NCBI RefSeq assembly: GCF_023078355.1 | Contig: NZ_CP095552.1 | Location: 1,240,001-1,304,000, forward strand | Direction of reading: 5' to 3' | DNA: 64,000 nucleotides | Source of the DNA: Gordonia hongkongensis | GTDB taxonomy: Bacteria > Actinomycetota > Actinomycetes > Mycobacteriales > Mycobacteriaceae | Shown: in pieces, positions 45,854 through 52,976 of the stretch | Numbering within the stretch: the stretch's first letter is position 1 | Layout of the letters: each line of letters begins with the position of its first letter | Made by a program: the position numbers and the translations under genes | The notes under the pieces: model-generated | Database searches by the model: none | What the model was told of the DNA's origin: nothing | What the model saw: only the letters and a program-made list of their open reading frames with translations

Positions 45854-46547
45854 CGCTGCCCCTCGTGAGGTCCTCGCCGCGGTCTAGTGCTTCCTCGAAC
45901 AGGTCCAGATCACTGTCGGCGTGGTACCGAACGATCGTCCTGACTGCCTCCGCGATCTGATCGGGGTATCGACCGAGATCGATGCTCAAGCCGCTCAGTA
46001 TCGCCAGTGCGATACGGCCGGCAAGCGCTTGGCGCCGCGTCTTTTCGAGCGTCTGTGCTAGCGCGACTTCGGGATCGGGAGCGTTGTCTGTTCTCGACTT
46101 GTCGACTTGCTCAACCGCCCGCAGCCAGTTCTGATGATCGGCTTCAATCCGGCGCGCGTCGCTGATCGGTAGGTCGGTAGTCAGCGCGTCGGTCAACCAA
46201 TCCCGCTTGCCGTTGTAGCGCAGTCCACCTTCACCTGAGAACCACTGCGCCGCATCGATCGACCGGACTTGGGTCCCCGGCCACACCTCAACTTTGCCGT
46301 CGGGTTGGTCCGGGTAGATTAACCCGAGCGGCGGGACGTCAAGTGCCCGAGCCAACACGATCAGTTCGGCCAAATCGAATGAGCTACGGCCCTTTTCGAT
46401 CTTCGACAGTGTCGTGCGGTGGATCGGTAGACCTAGCTTCTCGCACTTGGTAGACAGCTCGACCGCGCTCATCTCACCCCGAGCGGACTTCACCGCTTCG
46501 CCCACCCTCTTCGCCAGTGCGCGCTGCCAATTCTCGTGTTGCTCCAT
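45843..46547 (-). CDS. XRE-type HTH protein, probable element repressor
   Basis: 234 residues. The N-terminal 90 residues form an XRE helix-turn-helix with MSAVELSTKCEKLGLPIHRTTLSKIEKGRSSFDLAELIVLARAL, where TTLSKIEKG is the recognition helix and turn. The C-terminal part is helical without peptidase motifs, so it is not a LexA/CI-type self-cleaving repressor. The gene is divergent from the excisionase gene with 129 bases between, the usual immunity-region layout. Repression of the rightward genes is inferred from position. Confidence 0.82.
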   Translation of the reverse strand: MEQHENWQRALAKRVGEAVKSARGEMSAVELSTKCEKLGLPIHRTTLSKIEKGRSSFDLAELIVLARALDVPPLGLIYPDQPDGKVEVWPGTQVRSIDAAQWFSGEGGLRYNGKRDWLTDALTTDLPISDARRIEADHQNWLRAVEQVDKSRTDNAPDPEVALAQTLEKTRRQALAGRIALAILSGLSIDLGRYPDQIAEAVRTIVRYHADSDLDLFEEALDRGEDLTRGSDGG

Positions 46548-46676
46548 GTCGACATCGTACGCATGAATGTGTGCTTGTCGTTGACACGTTCGAGAGCGTG
46601 TGGGAAAGTCGCTTCAGGGCGACAATTCACCCATTCAAATGTCGCTCAGGGGAAATACCTAGAGGAGGTCCGACGA
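46548..46676. promoter_or_regulatory. Divergent control region of the element
   Basis: This gap between repressor and excisionase contains TTGACA at 46581-46586, with GAAAGT 17 bases later as a weak -10, and an interrupted palindrome ACACG-N8-CGTGT at 46584-46601 overlapping the -35 site. An operator for the neighbouring XRE protein is a reasonable guess. AGAGGAGGTC at 46661-46670 is the ribosome binding site for the excisionase. Confidence 0.4.
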
Positions 46677-46847
46677 GTGAACGACTGGGAAGCGACGTCA
46701 TCGCGGCTCGGTGGGATCAGCAGATCCACCGTGTTCGCGCTCTGGGCGTCGAAACAGCTCGGGTCGGTGAAAATCGGCAAACTGCGCTTCAGCACCGACA
46801 GGCAGATCGAGGAGTACATCGAGCGTCTTGAATCCGGCGCCGCCTGA
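46677..46847 (+). CDS. xis: Excisionase-like small HTH protein
   Basis: 56 residues from GTG 46677 with an AGGAGG site 8 bases upstream. The sequence DWEATSSRLGGISRSTVFALWASKQLGSVKIGKLRFSTDRQIEEYIERLE is a winged-helix/MerR-type DNA-binding fold of the excisionase group (HTH_17-like), where the wing includes KIGKLRFS. It is the first rightward gene, where excisionase genes usually lie. Its stop overlaps the next possible ATG. Confidence 0.75.
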   Translation: MNDWEATSSRLGGISRSTVFALWASKQLGSVKIGKLRFSTDRQIEEYIERLESGAA

Positions 46848-47143
46848 TGGACCGGTACTCCGACATCCGCGACCGCGAAGACCTGGGGGGCATCGAGATG
46901 TTCCCCGACCACACTGACGATCTCGTCGGTGCTCAAAAAATGGCCCGGAACCGGCTGCAACCAGTTCCGAGCCCGAAGTCCATACCCACGCCAGTGAGGA
47001 GAACTACCAATGACCATAGTGCACACCCCCGACAGGACGCGAGTCCCCGTCGACCCAGCAGCCGACATGTTGCGCACGCTGCTCGCCGACATCACGCCGC
47101 GCAACATGGACGACCTGCTCGACCTGGCCGGTCTCGTCGGTGA
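46847..47143 (+). CDS. Hypothetical small protein
   Basis: 98 residues if real. ATG 46847 overlaps the excisionase stop (TGATG), which suggests coupling. The first 55 residues (MDRYSDIRDREDLGGIEMF, HTDDLVGAQKMARNRLQ) look like protein. The rest is His/Arg/Pro-rich and overlaps the next gene in another frame, so the C-terminal half may be an artefact of a lost stop. No domain is recognised. Confidence 0.35.
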   Translation: MDRYSDIRDREDLGGIEMFPDHTDDLVGAQKMARNRLQPVPSPKSIPTPVRRTTNDHSAHPRQDASPRRPSSRHVAHAARRHHAAQHGRPARPGRSRR

Positions 47144-47204
47144 GGTCGATGGCGGGCACATGACGGCTCAGACCATCGTCACCACCACGGCGGTGACCCA
47201 GTGA
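47010..47204 (+). CDS. Hypothetical small protein of the element
   Basis: 64 residues with GAGGAGAACTACCA before ATG 47010. The sequence is acidic and helical (ADMLRTLLADITPRNMDDLLDLAGLVGEVD) and ends in a Thr-rich tail. No family is recognised. Its stop overlaps the next start (GTGA). Confidence 0.6.
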   Translation: MTIVHTPDRTRVPVDPAADMLRTLLADITPRNMDDLLDLAGLVGEVDGGHMTAQTIVTTTAVTQ

Positions 47205-47560
47205 GCCACTACAACGCCACTGAGGACTTCCTGATCGCACTCGAGAAGTTCCCCACGCTGCCCAACGGGGAGCGTGGGGAGTGGGTGCACGTCGTCGCGT
47301 CACGGTGGATCGACGGTGTCTTCTGGCGCGACCGCCAGGACCCGAACGTCATCGTCGAGCTGTGCCGGATGGCGAACAACCAGACGGAGTTCGACGCGCC
47401 GGTGATCTCCTACGAAGTCCGGGTGCCGTTCGCCGGCGGTGAGCTGACTATGTCGCCGGACGCCGCGCTGTACCTCGGTAGGCATCTCGTCGAGATCGGT
47501 GCCTTCGGGGTCCGCGACCGAGCACGGCACGCCTCGTTCCTCTCCGGCGAGGAGGTCTAG
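47201..47560 (+). CDS. Hypothetical protein of the element
   Basis: 119 residues from GTG 47201, which overlaps the previous stop by 4 bases. It is an alpha/beta-looking soluble protein (TEDFLIALEKFPTLPNGERGEW, VPFAGGELTMSPDAALYLGRHLVEIGAFGVRDR). The GGELTMSPDAALYLGRHL segment resembles a motif seen also in the next protein (LPLDLAEHLRDSL), so the two may share a fold. Function unknown. Confidence 0.65.
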   Translation: MSHYNATEDFLIALEKFPTLPNGERGEWVHVVASRWIDGVFWRDRQDPNVIVELCRMANNQTEFDAPVISYEVRVPFAGGELTMSPDAALYLGRHLVEIGAFGVRDRARHASFLSGEEV

Positions 47561-47953
47561 ATGTCCAGGACAGCCTTCCACGAACAGGCGTGGTGCGAAA
47601 CCTGTCAGGCCGCTGACCGCTCGTGCTCGGGCGAACACAACTCCGCACCGATGAGCACGCCGCTGACCGGAGCCGGATGGCACGACACCGACTACGGTGC
47701 CGAGCTTCCTCGGATCGACGTGTTCACCATTTGGGCAGAGTACGAGGAAGACCATGGTGTGCCAGCAATTTACGTTGCGGCGGTCTCACCACGGGGGTTG
47801 CACAACGAAGACGATCGGCTGATCCAGGGCTACCTGCCATTGGATCTCGCTGAGCACCTTCGGGACTCACTGACCACGGCGATCGACAATGCGCGGCTGA
47901 CGTTGTCGGCCAACCATCACCTGCTGTGCGACTGCGGAGACGAGCGCGACTGA
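47561..47953 (+). CDS. Hypothetical protein with Cys-rich N-terminus
   Basis: 130 residues, beginning directly after the previous stop. An N-terminal CETCQAADRSCSGEHNS segment could bind zinc. Then follow VFTIWAEYEEDHGVPAIYVAAVSPRG and a helix DLAEHLRDSLTTAIDNARLTLS, ending HHLLCDCGDERD. It belongs to no family I know. Its stop overlaps the DUF2742 start by one base. Confidence 0.65.
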   Translation: MSRTAFHEQAWCETCQAADRSCSGEHNSAPMSTPLTGAGWHDTDYGAELPRIDVFTIWAEYEEDHGVPAIYVAAVSPRGLHNEDDRLIQGYLPLDLAEHLRDSLTTAIDNARLTLSANHHLLCDCGDERD

Positions 47954-48279
47954 TGTCCTACGGCGTCAACTGGGGGGCGGTGCGCGACTTCGTGTGCCGC
48001 CTCCCGGCGCGTCCCAAAACCACCATCATCGCGGGCAGCCCGGAGTGGTGCGCCCTCGACGACGACGACCCCGCTAAGCTCGCTGCCCTCATCACCGCCG
48101 GATCTCGGTGGGTCCTGGAGACCGAGTGCACCGAGATCCAGAACCGCCGAGACGCCGAGAAAGCCGCGGCCGTCGACCTCGCACAAGCACGTGACTGGGC
48201 AGCGGTCGCCCAACGAATCCGAGATCGAGACACCGCACTGCGCAACGGCGCCTACATCGCAAGGAAAGCAGCATCGTGA
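47953..48279 (+). CDS. DUF2742 family protein
   Basis: 108 residues. The opening MSYGVNWGAVRDFVCRLPARP and the stretch AGSPEWCALDDDDPAKLAALITAGSRWVLETECTE match the DUF2742 group, known from the phiRv1 and phiRv2 prophage-like elements of Mycobacterium tuberculosis (for example Rv2656c). Its function is not established. It lies directly before the replication ATPase gene with a 4-base overlap, so a replication-linked role is possible. Confidence 0.75.
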   Translation: MSYGVNWGAVRDFVCRLPARPKTTIIAGSPEWCALDDDDPAKLAALITAGSRWVLETECTEIQNRRDAEKAAAVDLAQARDWAAVAQRIRDRDTALRNGAYIARKAAS

Positions 48280-49889
48280 AACCCGACGAATTCTTCGACG
48301 CCACACCACAACTGCAGACCATCCGACAATGGGCGAGAGCGCGCTACGCCGCACCCTGGGCAGTGTTCGGTGCCGTCCTGCTCCGCGTCGCCGCCAGCAC
48401 CGGACCCGAGGTACAGCTACCCGGCATCATCGGTGGCCGCGCCAGCCTCAACCTGCTCGCCGCGTTCGTCAGCCCATCCGGCGGAGGCAAGGGCATCTCC
48501 GACAAGGTCGCTCGACTGGCTTGGCCCGCAACAATCATCGAACGGCCCATCGGCTCCGGCGAAGGCATCGCAGCAACATTCATGCCGCCCAAGAAGGAGG
48601 GCCAAGAGCCGATCAGCCGCGCGATCGTCTCCGTCCCCGAGATCGACACCCTCGCCGGCCTAGCAGCCCGACAAGGCTCCGTCCTACTCGCTCAGCTCAA
48701 GTCCGCGGCCATGGGCGAACAGCTCGGCCAGTCGAACGCGTCGGAGGCGACCACGCGGATCATCGAACCGCACACCTACCGGCTGTGCATGAGCGTCGGC
48801 GCCCAACCGGCACACACCGGGGTCCTGTTCAACGACACCACCGGCGGCACCCCGCAGAGGTTCCTGTGGTTCCTGACGATCGACCCGGACATGCCTGGCG
48901 ACGTCATCGAGGACCCCGAACCCCTCGACACTCGTCTGCCGTTCTGGACCCCCGGCGACGACGGCGTGGTGCAGATCGAATACGGCCCCGAGGAGATCGC
49001 GGAGACAGTCCGGACGGCGCACCTGGCGCGGCAACGCGGCGACGCTGACGCCCTCGACGGACACGCGATGCTCACCCGCTGCAAGGTCGCCGCCACGCTC
49101 GCAGTCCTGCATCACCGCTCGGTGGTCTCCGGCCTCGACTGGCAACTGTCCGAGACCGTCATGGCCGAATCCACCCGAGTCCGAGACTGGATCGTCGCCG
49201 AGTCACGCAAGGCCGAACGGAAGAAGAACAATGCCCGCGCAGTGACTCGTGCCGACGCCGAGGAGGTCTACGAGCAACGGCGCATGGACCAGATCCGGAG
49301 CCGAGTGCTGGGCATGTTGAAGCGCGACGGTGAACAGACGATGAGTGGTCTCCGCAAGCGGTTCGGCACCAAGGAAAAGCGGCTCATGTTCGACGCTGTC
49401 TCGACGGCGCTGGAAGACGAGGGAGTCATCGTTCTGACGCCAGGGGCATCGAGGGGTACCGCGGGTTATCGAGTCCGTTTGGCCGACTCAGAAGCTGGTC
49501 ACCCTTTGAATTCTGGTCACCCTATAGAAACCGCAGGTCAGGACACATTTTCAACTGGTCACCCTTTAGACGGTGACCCAAAGGGTGACCAACAAAAGCC
49601 CAGGTCAGAAAAGGGTGACCAGGGTGACCAGGGTGACCAGCCCATTCCGGCGCAAACACCGCCGAAACCGGCGTCGGTGCCCCGACAAGGCACCTGCCCC
49701 GGGTGCTTCGTCGTCATGCCCCTCGACCCCGAAACCGGGCGCTGCGAAGAGTGTGACGACCCCGCCCACAAGGTCCCCGAGCGTGCTCCAGAGAGGCCAA
49801 TGGCCGTCGTCCATTCCGGGGCCACCCGGACCGATAACGAGAACCTGCGGCTGCTCGCAGCAACCATCCTCCCGAAGGAGACAGCATGA
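48276..49889 (+). CDS. Replication ATPase/primase-helicase-like protein (DUF3987/DUF3631 type)
   Basis: 537 residues. Near residue 67 is a Walker-A-like SPSGGGKGIS, which in this family follows a hydrophobic strand (LNLLAAFVSP). Further marks are SVPEIDTLAGLAARQGSVLLAQLKSA, ISVGAQPAHTGVLF-type strands and TGGTPQRFLWFL (arginine-finger-like region). A C-terminal winged-helix-like part (MLKRDGEQTMSGLRKRFGTKEKRLM) precedes a polar linker (about 405-460) coded by the iteron-like repeats and a Cys pair module (CPGCFVVMPLDPETGRCEEC). It is likely the initiator or helicase of the element. Related proteins occur in phiRv-like and other actinobacterial elements. Confidence 0.78.
   Translation: MKPDEFFDATPQLQTIRQWARARYAAPWAVFGAVLLRVAASTGPEVQLPGIIGGRASLNLLAAFVSPSGGGKGISDKVARLAWPATIIERPIGSGEGIAATFMPPKKEGQEPISRAIVSVPEIDTLAGLAARQGSVLLAQLKSAAMGEQLGQSNASEATTRIIEPHTYRLCMSVGAQPAHTGVLFNDTTGGTPQRFLWFLTIDPDMPGDVIEDPEPLDTRLPFWTPGDDGVVQIEYGPEEIAETVRTAHLARQRGDADALDGHAMLTRCKVAATLAVLHHRSVVSGLDWQLSETVMAESTRVRDWIVAESRKAERKKNNARAVTRADAEEVYEQRRMDQIRSRVLGMLKRDGEQTMSGLRKRFGTKEKRLMFDAVSTALEDEGVIVLTPGASRGTAGYRVRLADSEAGHPLNSGHPIETAGQDTFSTGHPLDGDPKGDQQKPRSEKGDQGDQGDQPIPAQTPPKPASVPRQGTCPGCFVVMPLDPETGRCEECDDPAHKVPERAPERPMAVVHSGATRTDNENLRLLAATILPKETA
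49497..49640. repeat. Iteron-like cluster, possible replication origin
   Basis: The 11-base word GGTCACCCTTT (or 9-10 bases of it) occurs three times forward at about 49497, 49515 and 49557. It occurs inverted as AAAGGGTGACC at about 49580 and 49610, followed by two further AGGGTGACC copies in tandem to 49640. The cluster lies inside the ATPase gene, in a stretch coding for a low-complexity linker. Lambda carries its iterons inside the O gene in the same manner, so this may be the element's origin. Confidence 0.65.
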
Positions 49890-50128
49890 CTGACAACTAC
49901 ACAGTGATCGACGACGTGACTCGCGGACGTTTTATCTCCGAGATCGTCGCGAACGCGGGCCCCGAGGGCATGTCGGACGAGGACCTCAACGCCGCGCTGG
50001 CGGAGTTCATCGAGATGCACATCACCGCTGCCGCCCTCGAACTCTGGAACCAACACCGAATGCGCATCGCGTGGAGGGACGGCCAGATGCTCTGGCGGTC
50101 GGCGGCCAACGAAGGGACGAACCGATGA
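49886..50128 (+). CDS. Hypothetical small protein of the element
   Basis: 80 residues, overlapping the ATPase stop by 4 bases. It is acidic in the first half (GPEGMSDEDLNAALAEFIEMHITAAALELW) and basic at the end. The helix pattern suggests a small all-alpha protein. No family is recognised. Confidence 0.65.
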   Translation: MTDNYTVIDDVTRGRFISEIVANAGPEGMSDEDLNAALAEFIEMHITAAALELWNQHRMRIAWRDGQMLWRSAANEGTNR

Positions 50129-50304
50129 CCGCCCACGTCTGCCAGAAGTGTTCAGGCCCGTGCCGAGTCCACGCCGGTAGCGCCCACGGTTGGACCTGCC
50201 GAGCTTGCTTGCAGGACTACATCGATCGGCAGCGCGACGCCACCCCGCAACGGATCAACACCGTCGCCCGCCAAGCCCAAACCACCGAGGAGAACCGACC
50301 ATGA
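50125..50304 (+). CDS. Small zinc-finger-like protein
   Basis: 59 residues, with overlap ATGA to the previous gene. The pattern CQKCSGPC and WTCRACLQDYIDRQ gives two Cys pairs (CxxC and CxxC about 20 residues apart), as in small zinc ribbons of phage-type elements. A short polar tail ends in TTEENRP. It could bind DNA or a protein; nothing more can be said. Confidence 0.6.
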   Translation: MTAHVCQKCSGPCRVHAGSAHGWTCRACLQDYIDRQRDATPQRINTVARQAQTTEENRP

Positions 50305-50549
50305 GCTACCAGTACAGCGACGCCGACAAACGCGCCATCGGACACGTCGCCGACCTACTCGCCGCAGCATCCCGACAAGACGACCCCACACCCGTCATCG
50401 CAGACATCGACGCCGCCGACGCCGCCGCGGTCATCGCCGTCCTCACAACCAGCGCTTGGAACTGGCTCCTCGAAGCGTCCCGCAACGACTACGACACCGC
50501 AGCACTGAAAGTCGAGGCACTGCGACGGTTCGGGAGCCGCCGCCGATGA
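50301..50549 (+). CDS. Hypothetical small helical protein
   Basis: 82 residues from ATG 50301 with GAGGAGAACC upstream. It is mostly helical (DADKRAIGHVADLLAAASRQ, IDAADAAAVIAVLTTSAWNWLLEASRN) and ends in RRFGSRRR. No domain is recognised. Overlaps the next gene by 4 bases. Confidence 0.6.
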   Translation: MSYQYSDADKRAIGHVADLLAAASRQDDPTPVIADIDAADAAAVIAVLTTSAWNWLLEASRNDYDTAALKVEALRRFGSRRR

Positions 50550-50956
50550 CTGCCCGCGCGCTGGGTGGCGTCGTCCAGATCGAGGGCGACGTCCACCTTC
50601 GCGCGCTCGTGGTCGCTCTCTCCGCAGCGAAGAACGCCTACCGGCTCGACGGCCGATCATCCGGCCCACAGTTCGACGACATCGTCGCCGCAGCCTCACA
50701 AGCCATGTCCGCCAACGGACTTACGGACGTCCGCACCACCCCTGTTCCGGCAGTGTCCCTTACAGACCCGATTGGGGTCGACGAGGCAGCCAACATCCTC
50801 GGATGCAGCACCCGCCACATCCGACGGATCGCGACCACCCTCGACGGCCGGAAGGTCTCCAGACACTGGAGTTTCGAGCGCCACACAGTGCTCGACTACC
50901 GAGACAGGGAACGCGAATGCCAGACCTCAACCCCACCGAAGTCGAGGAATACCTAG
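50546..50956 (+). CDS. HTH (MerR/excisionase-type) domain protein
   Basis: 136 residues. The N-terminal 60 residues are helical (HLRALVVALSAAKNAYRLDG). The C-terminus has IGVDEAANILGCSTRHIRRIATTLDGRKVSRHWSFERHTVLDYRDRE, a winged HTH in which CSTRHIRRI is the recognition helix and RHWSFERHTV the wing. It may regulate the late genes or help packaging, as small terminase-like DNA-binding proteins do. It overlaps neighbours on both sides. Confidence 0.65.
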   Translation: MTARALGGVVQIEGDVHLRALVVALSAAKNAYRLDGRSSGPQFDDIVAAASQAMSANGLTDVRTTPVPAVSLTDPIGVDEAANILGCSTRHIRRIATTLDGRKVSRHWSFERHTVLDYRDRERECQTSTPPKSRNT

Positions 50957-51126
50957 CCAACCTCGACGACGATGAGTACACCGACCTCGCCCGCCGAGCC
51001 CGAGCGATCGACCGCACCGCCTCCGGTATCGACCTCGCCCTCGAAGTCGCCCGCAGCCGGGGATGGAACGCCACGCCAGGAACACCCGGACATGCCGGCG
51101 TCATTCCCTCGAAGCGGGGCAACTGA
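50917..51126 (+). CDS. Hypothetical small protein of the element
   Basis: 69 residues from ATG 50917, overlapping the previous gene by 40 bases. An acidic helix (TEVEEYLANLDDDEYTDLARRARAID) is followed by a second helix and a Gly/Pro-rich tail. Its stop overlaps the next ATG by one base. No family is recognised. Confidence 0.55.
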   Translation: MPDLNPTEVEEYLANLDDDEYTDLARRARAIDRTASGIDLALEVARSRGWNATPGTPGHAGVIPSKRGN

Positions 51127-52022
51127 TGTCCATCTCATTCCGCAGCATCACGAAAGCGTGCAGCACCAACCCCCACCTCGACCGTGCAGTCCGCACACTC
51201 GACGGATTCGCCACCGCCATCAGCGTGCAGCAGCAAGCCACCGAACGGCTCAGGGGCCTGGTATCAACCAAGGCAACCGTGGAGTTCGAGCCCATGCTTT
51301 CCGGTGACATCACCGATAAGTGGCTCGACACCGCTGTCCGCGACCGAGTCCAGGCCCGCGACACCGACATCCGGATCGAGCTGCTCGAGAACCTGCGCAT
51401 CGCCGCCGAATCCGACGCCGCCAACATCGTCGAGCTCGGCGCCGACACCGTCCTCGCCGCCCTCGACACCGAGCTGCAGACCCTCGTCGCCAACGCATCC
51501 GATGCCGCGCAACTCCTGTCCGGCGCAACCACCGCCACCGAAGCCATCAGCCGCGGCGCACACGCAGCGTGGGCAGAACTCACCAAGTGGGCCGAGCAGT
51601 ACGCCGACCTCCGTATCGCGCAACGCCACATCATCACGTCGATGAGCCCGGACCTCGTCATTGCCAGCCAGACCGGCAACCAGCCCGACGCACACGCCTC
51701 CGACCTGTTCATCGGCAACCTCGACGAGCTGTGGCCCAATTGGCGGCGGCCCGAGGCGTACGGGCACGCCGGATACAGCGGCGACAACGGTTACGGAAAC
51801 ACGACACCGTGGCCCAACGAACCCGTCGAACAACTCGTCTGGATGGTCACCCACAACGCGCAACTGTGGATACCAACCATGGCCAAGCTCGAACAGCTGC
51901 ACACCAGTCGCCGAGCTGTACCCGTCCGATCCGAAGGCGTGACCGTGCCCGCCGCCGAACAAGGCCAGACCAAACGCCGGATCGACGCCGCCATCGAACT
52001 CGCCCACCAGTACGCAGAGTGA
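51126..52022 (+). CDS. Hypothetical protein of the element
   Basis: 298 residues. The first 180 residues are strongly helical with Ala/Glu/Asp periodicity (VRDRVQARDTDIRIELLENLRIAAESDAANIVELGADTVLAAL in parts), like a coiled-coil or structural protein. Then comes a Trp/Tyr/Gly-rich stretch (DELWPNWRRPEAYGHAGYSGDNGYGNTTPW) and a final helix. Position before the packaging-type and tape measure genes would allow a morphogenesis role. No family is recognised. Confidence 0.6.
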   Translation: MSISFRSITKACSTNPHLDRAVRTLDGFATAISVQQQATERLRGLVSTKATVEFEPMLSGDITDKWLDTAVRDRVQARDTDIRIELLENLRIAAESDAANIVELGADTVLAALDTELQTLVANASDAAQLLSGATTATEAISRGAHAAWAELTKWAEQYADLRIAQRHIITSMSPDLVIASQTGNQPDAHASDLFIGNLDELWPNWRRPEAYGHAGYSGDNGYGNTTPWPNEPVEQLVWMVTHNAQLWIPTMAKLEQLHTSRRAVPVRSEGVTVPAAEQGQTKRRIDAAIELAHQYAE

Positions 52023-52036
52023 GACGGACTCCGACG

Positions 52037-52501
52037 ATGACGACAACACCCAGGGGCACCACCCCCTCCCGCCCCACCAGACGGAAGCCGCAACGCTCTG
52101 TGGAAACCGCCACGCGCAATGCGTGGGAAATCCCCGGATTGGGGGGTCTGATGGCTGGTTTGCGTAGGTCGGCGGAGGCTCGTCGGGTGCTCGATGCGTT
52201 GGAAACGCGCAGGCAGCAGCTCGAAGACGAGCTGAATTTGCCGTACGAGTGGGACGAGCGGGAGCAGGTTGTGATCCGCCTGTTGGGGGACCAAATCGAC
52301 CGTCGTGAGGCGCTGAAACGTCAGTTTGCGGATGTGGAGAAGCCGTCTCAGGGCGCGAAGCTGTCGGCGGAGTTGCGGCAGTTGGAACGGTCGATCACTG
52401 ACCTGTTGGGGCGCCTGGATCTTGAGGGTGCGGGTGCGGTGAAGTCGCGTCAGCATCAGCGGGCGGCGAACACTCGGTGGCAGCGGAGGGCAGCGCAGTG
52501 A
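52037..52501 (+). CDS. Helical protein resembling a phage small terminase/packaging protein
   Basis: 154 residues. A basic, disordered N-terminus (RGTTPSRPTRRKPQR) is followed by helices with high charge (ARRVLDALETRRQQLEDELNLPYEWDEREQVVIRLLGDQIDRREALKR in parts) and a basic end (KSRQHQRAANTRWQRRAAQ). The shape and place before the morphogenesis gene match small terminase subunits, which choose DNA for packaging. Sequence motifs alone do not prove it. If right, it would be the only packaging gene in the element. Confidence 0.45.
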   Translation: MTTTPRGTTPSRPTRRKPQRSVETATRNAWEIPGLGGLMAGLRRSAEARRVLDALETRRQQLEDELNLPYEWDEREQVVIRLLGDQIDRREALKRQFADVEKPSQGAKLSAELRQLERSITDLLGRLDLEGAGAVKSRQHQRAANTRWQRRAAQ

Positions 52502-52827
52502 GAGTTGCTGGTGGTGCCCGTGCCCGGTCTGCGGGCCTGTACCGGTTTCTGGGGGAGCTGATGGTCTCCCGGTCGCAGCATCATTGCGCGGTCCGCGCCT
52601 CCCTCGCTGAGGGTCGTGGAGTTCTCCTCGGCACCAGCTACACGCAGGGTGTGGCCGAGGCGTTCGAGGCGGGTCGGCCGATTCGTGTGCCGGCGTGGAT
52701 GTTCAACGGTCATTCGATGCGTGAGGCGGGGATTCGTAACCCGTTGCCGAAGGACCGTGTGCAGCGCGCGCGTACGTACCTGGTGTCACCGGATGACAGT
52801 GTCCAGCCGATCGAGGGAGACCGGTAA
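52498..52827 (+). CDS. Hypothetical protein of the element
   Basis: 109 residues from GTG 52498 overlapping the previous stop by 4 bases. Segments YRFLGELMVSRSQHHCAVRASLAEG and WMFNGHSMREAGIRNPLPKDRVQRARTYLVSP suggest a mixed alpha/beta protein. No family is recognised. About 150 bases without a gene follow before the tape measure gene. Confidence 0.55.
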   Translation: MRVAGGARARSAGLYRFLGELMVSRSQHHCAVRASLAEGRGVLLGTSYTQGVAEAFEAGRPIRVPAWMFNGHSMREAGIRNPLPKDRVQRARTYLVSPDDSVQPIEGDR

Positions 52828-52976
52828 GAGCCGGGTTGAGTTTCACAACTTCATAGCTTTCGACGCCTATCACCCCACCGTGTAGCTCCGGCTGCAAGGG
52901 CCTTGAGCCCAGGGCGTCACTCAGGTTGGCCGTCTGCGGGATTCGTGGATGGTCCTCAGTGACAGGACGAGTGGGG

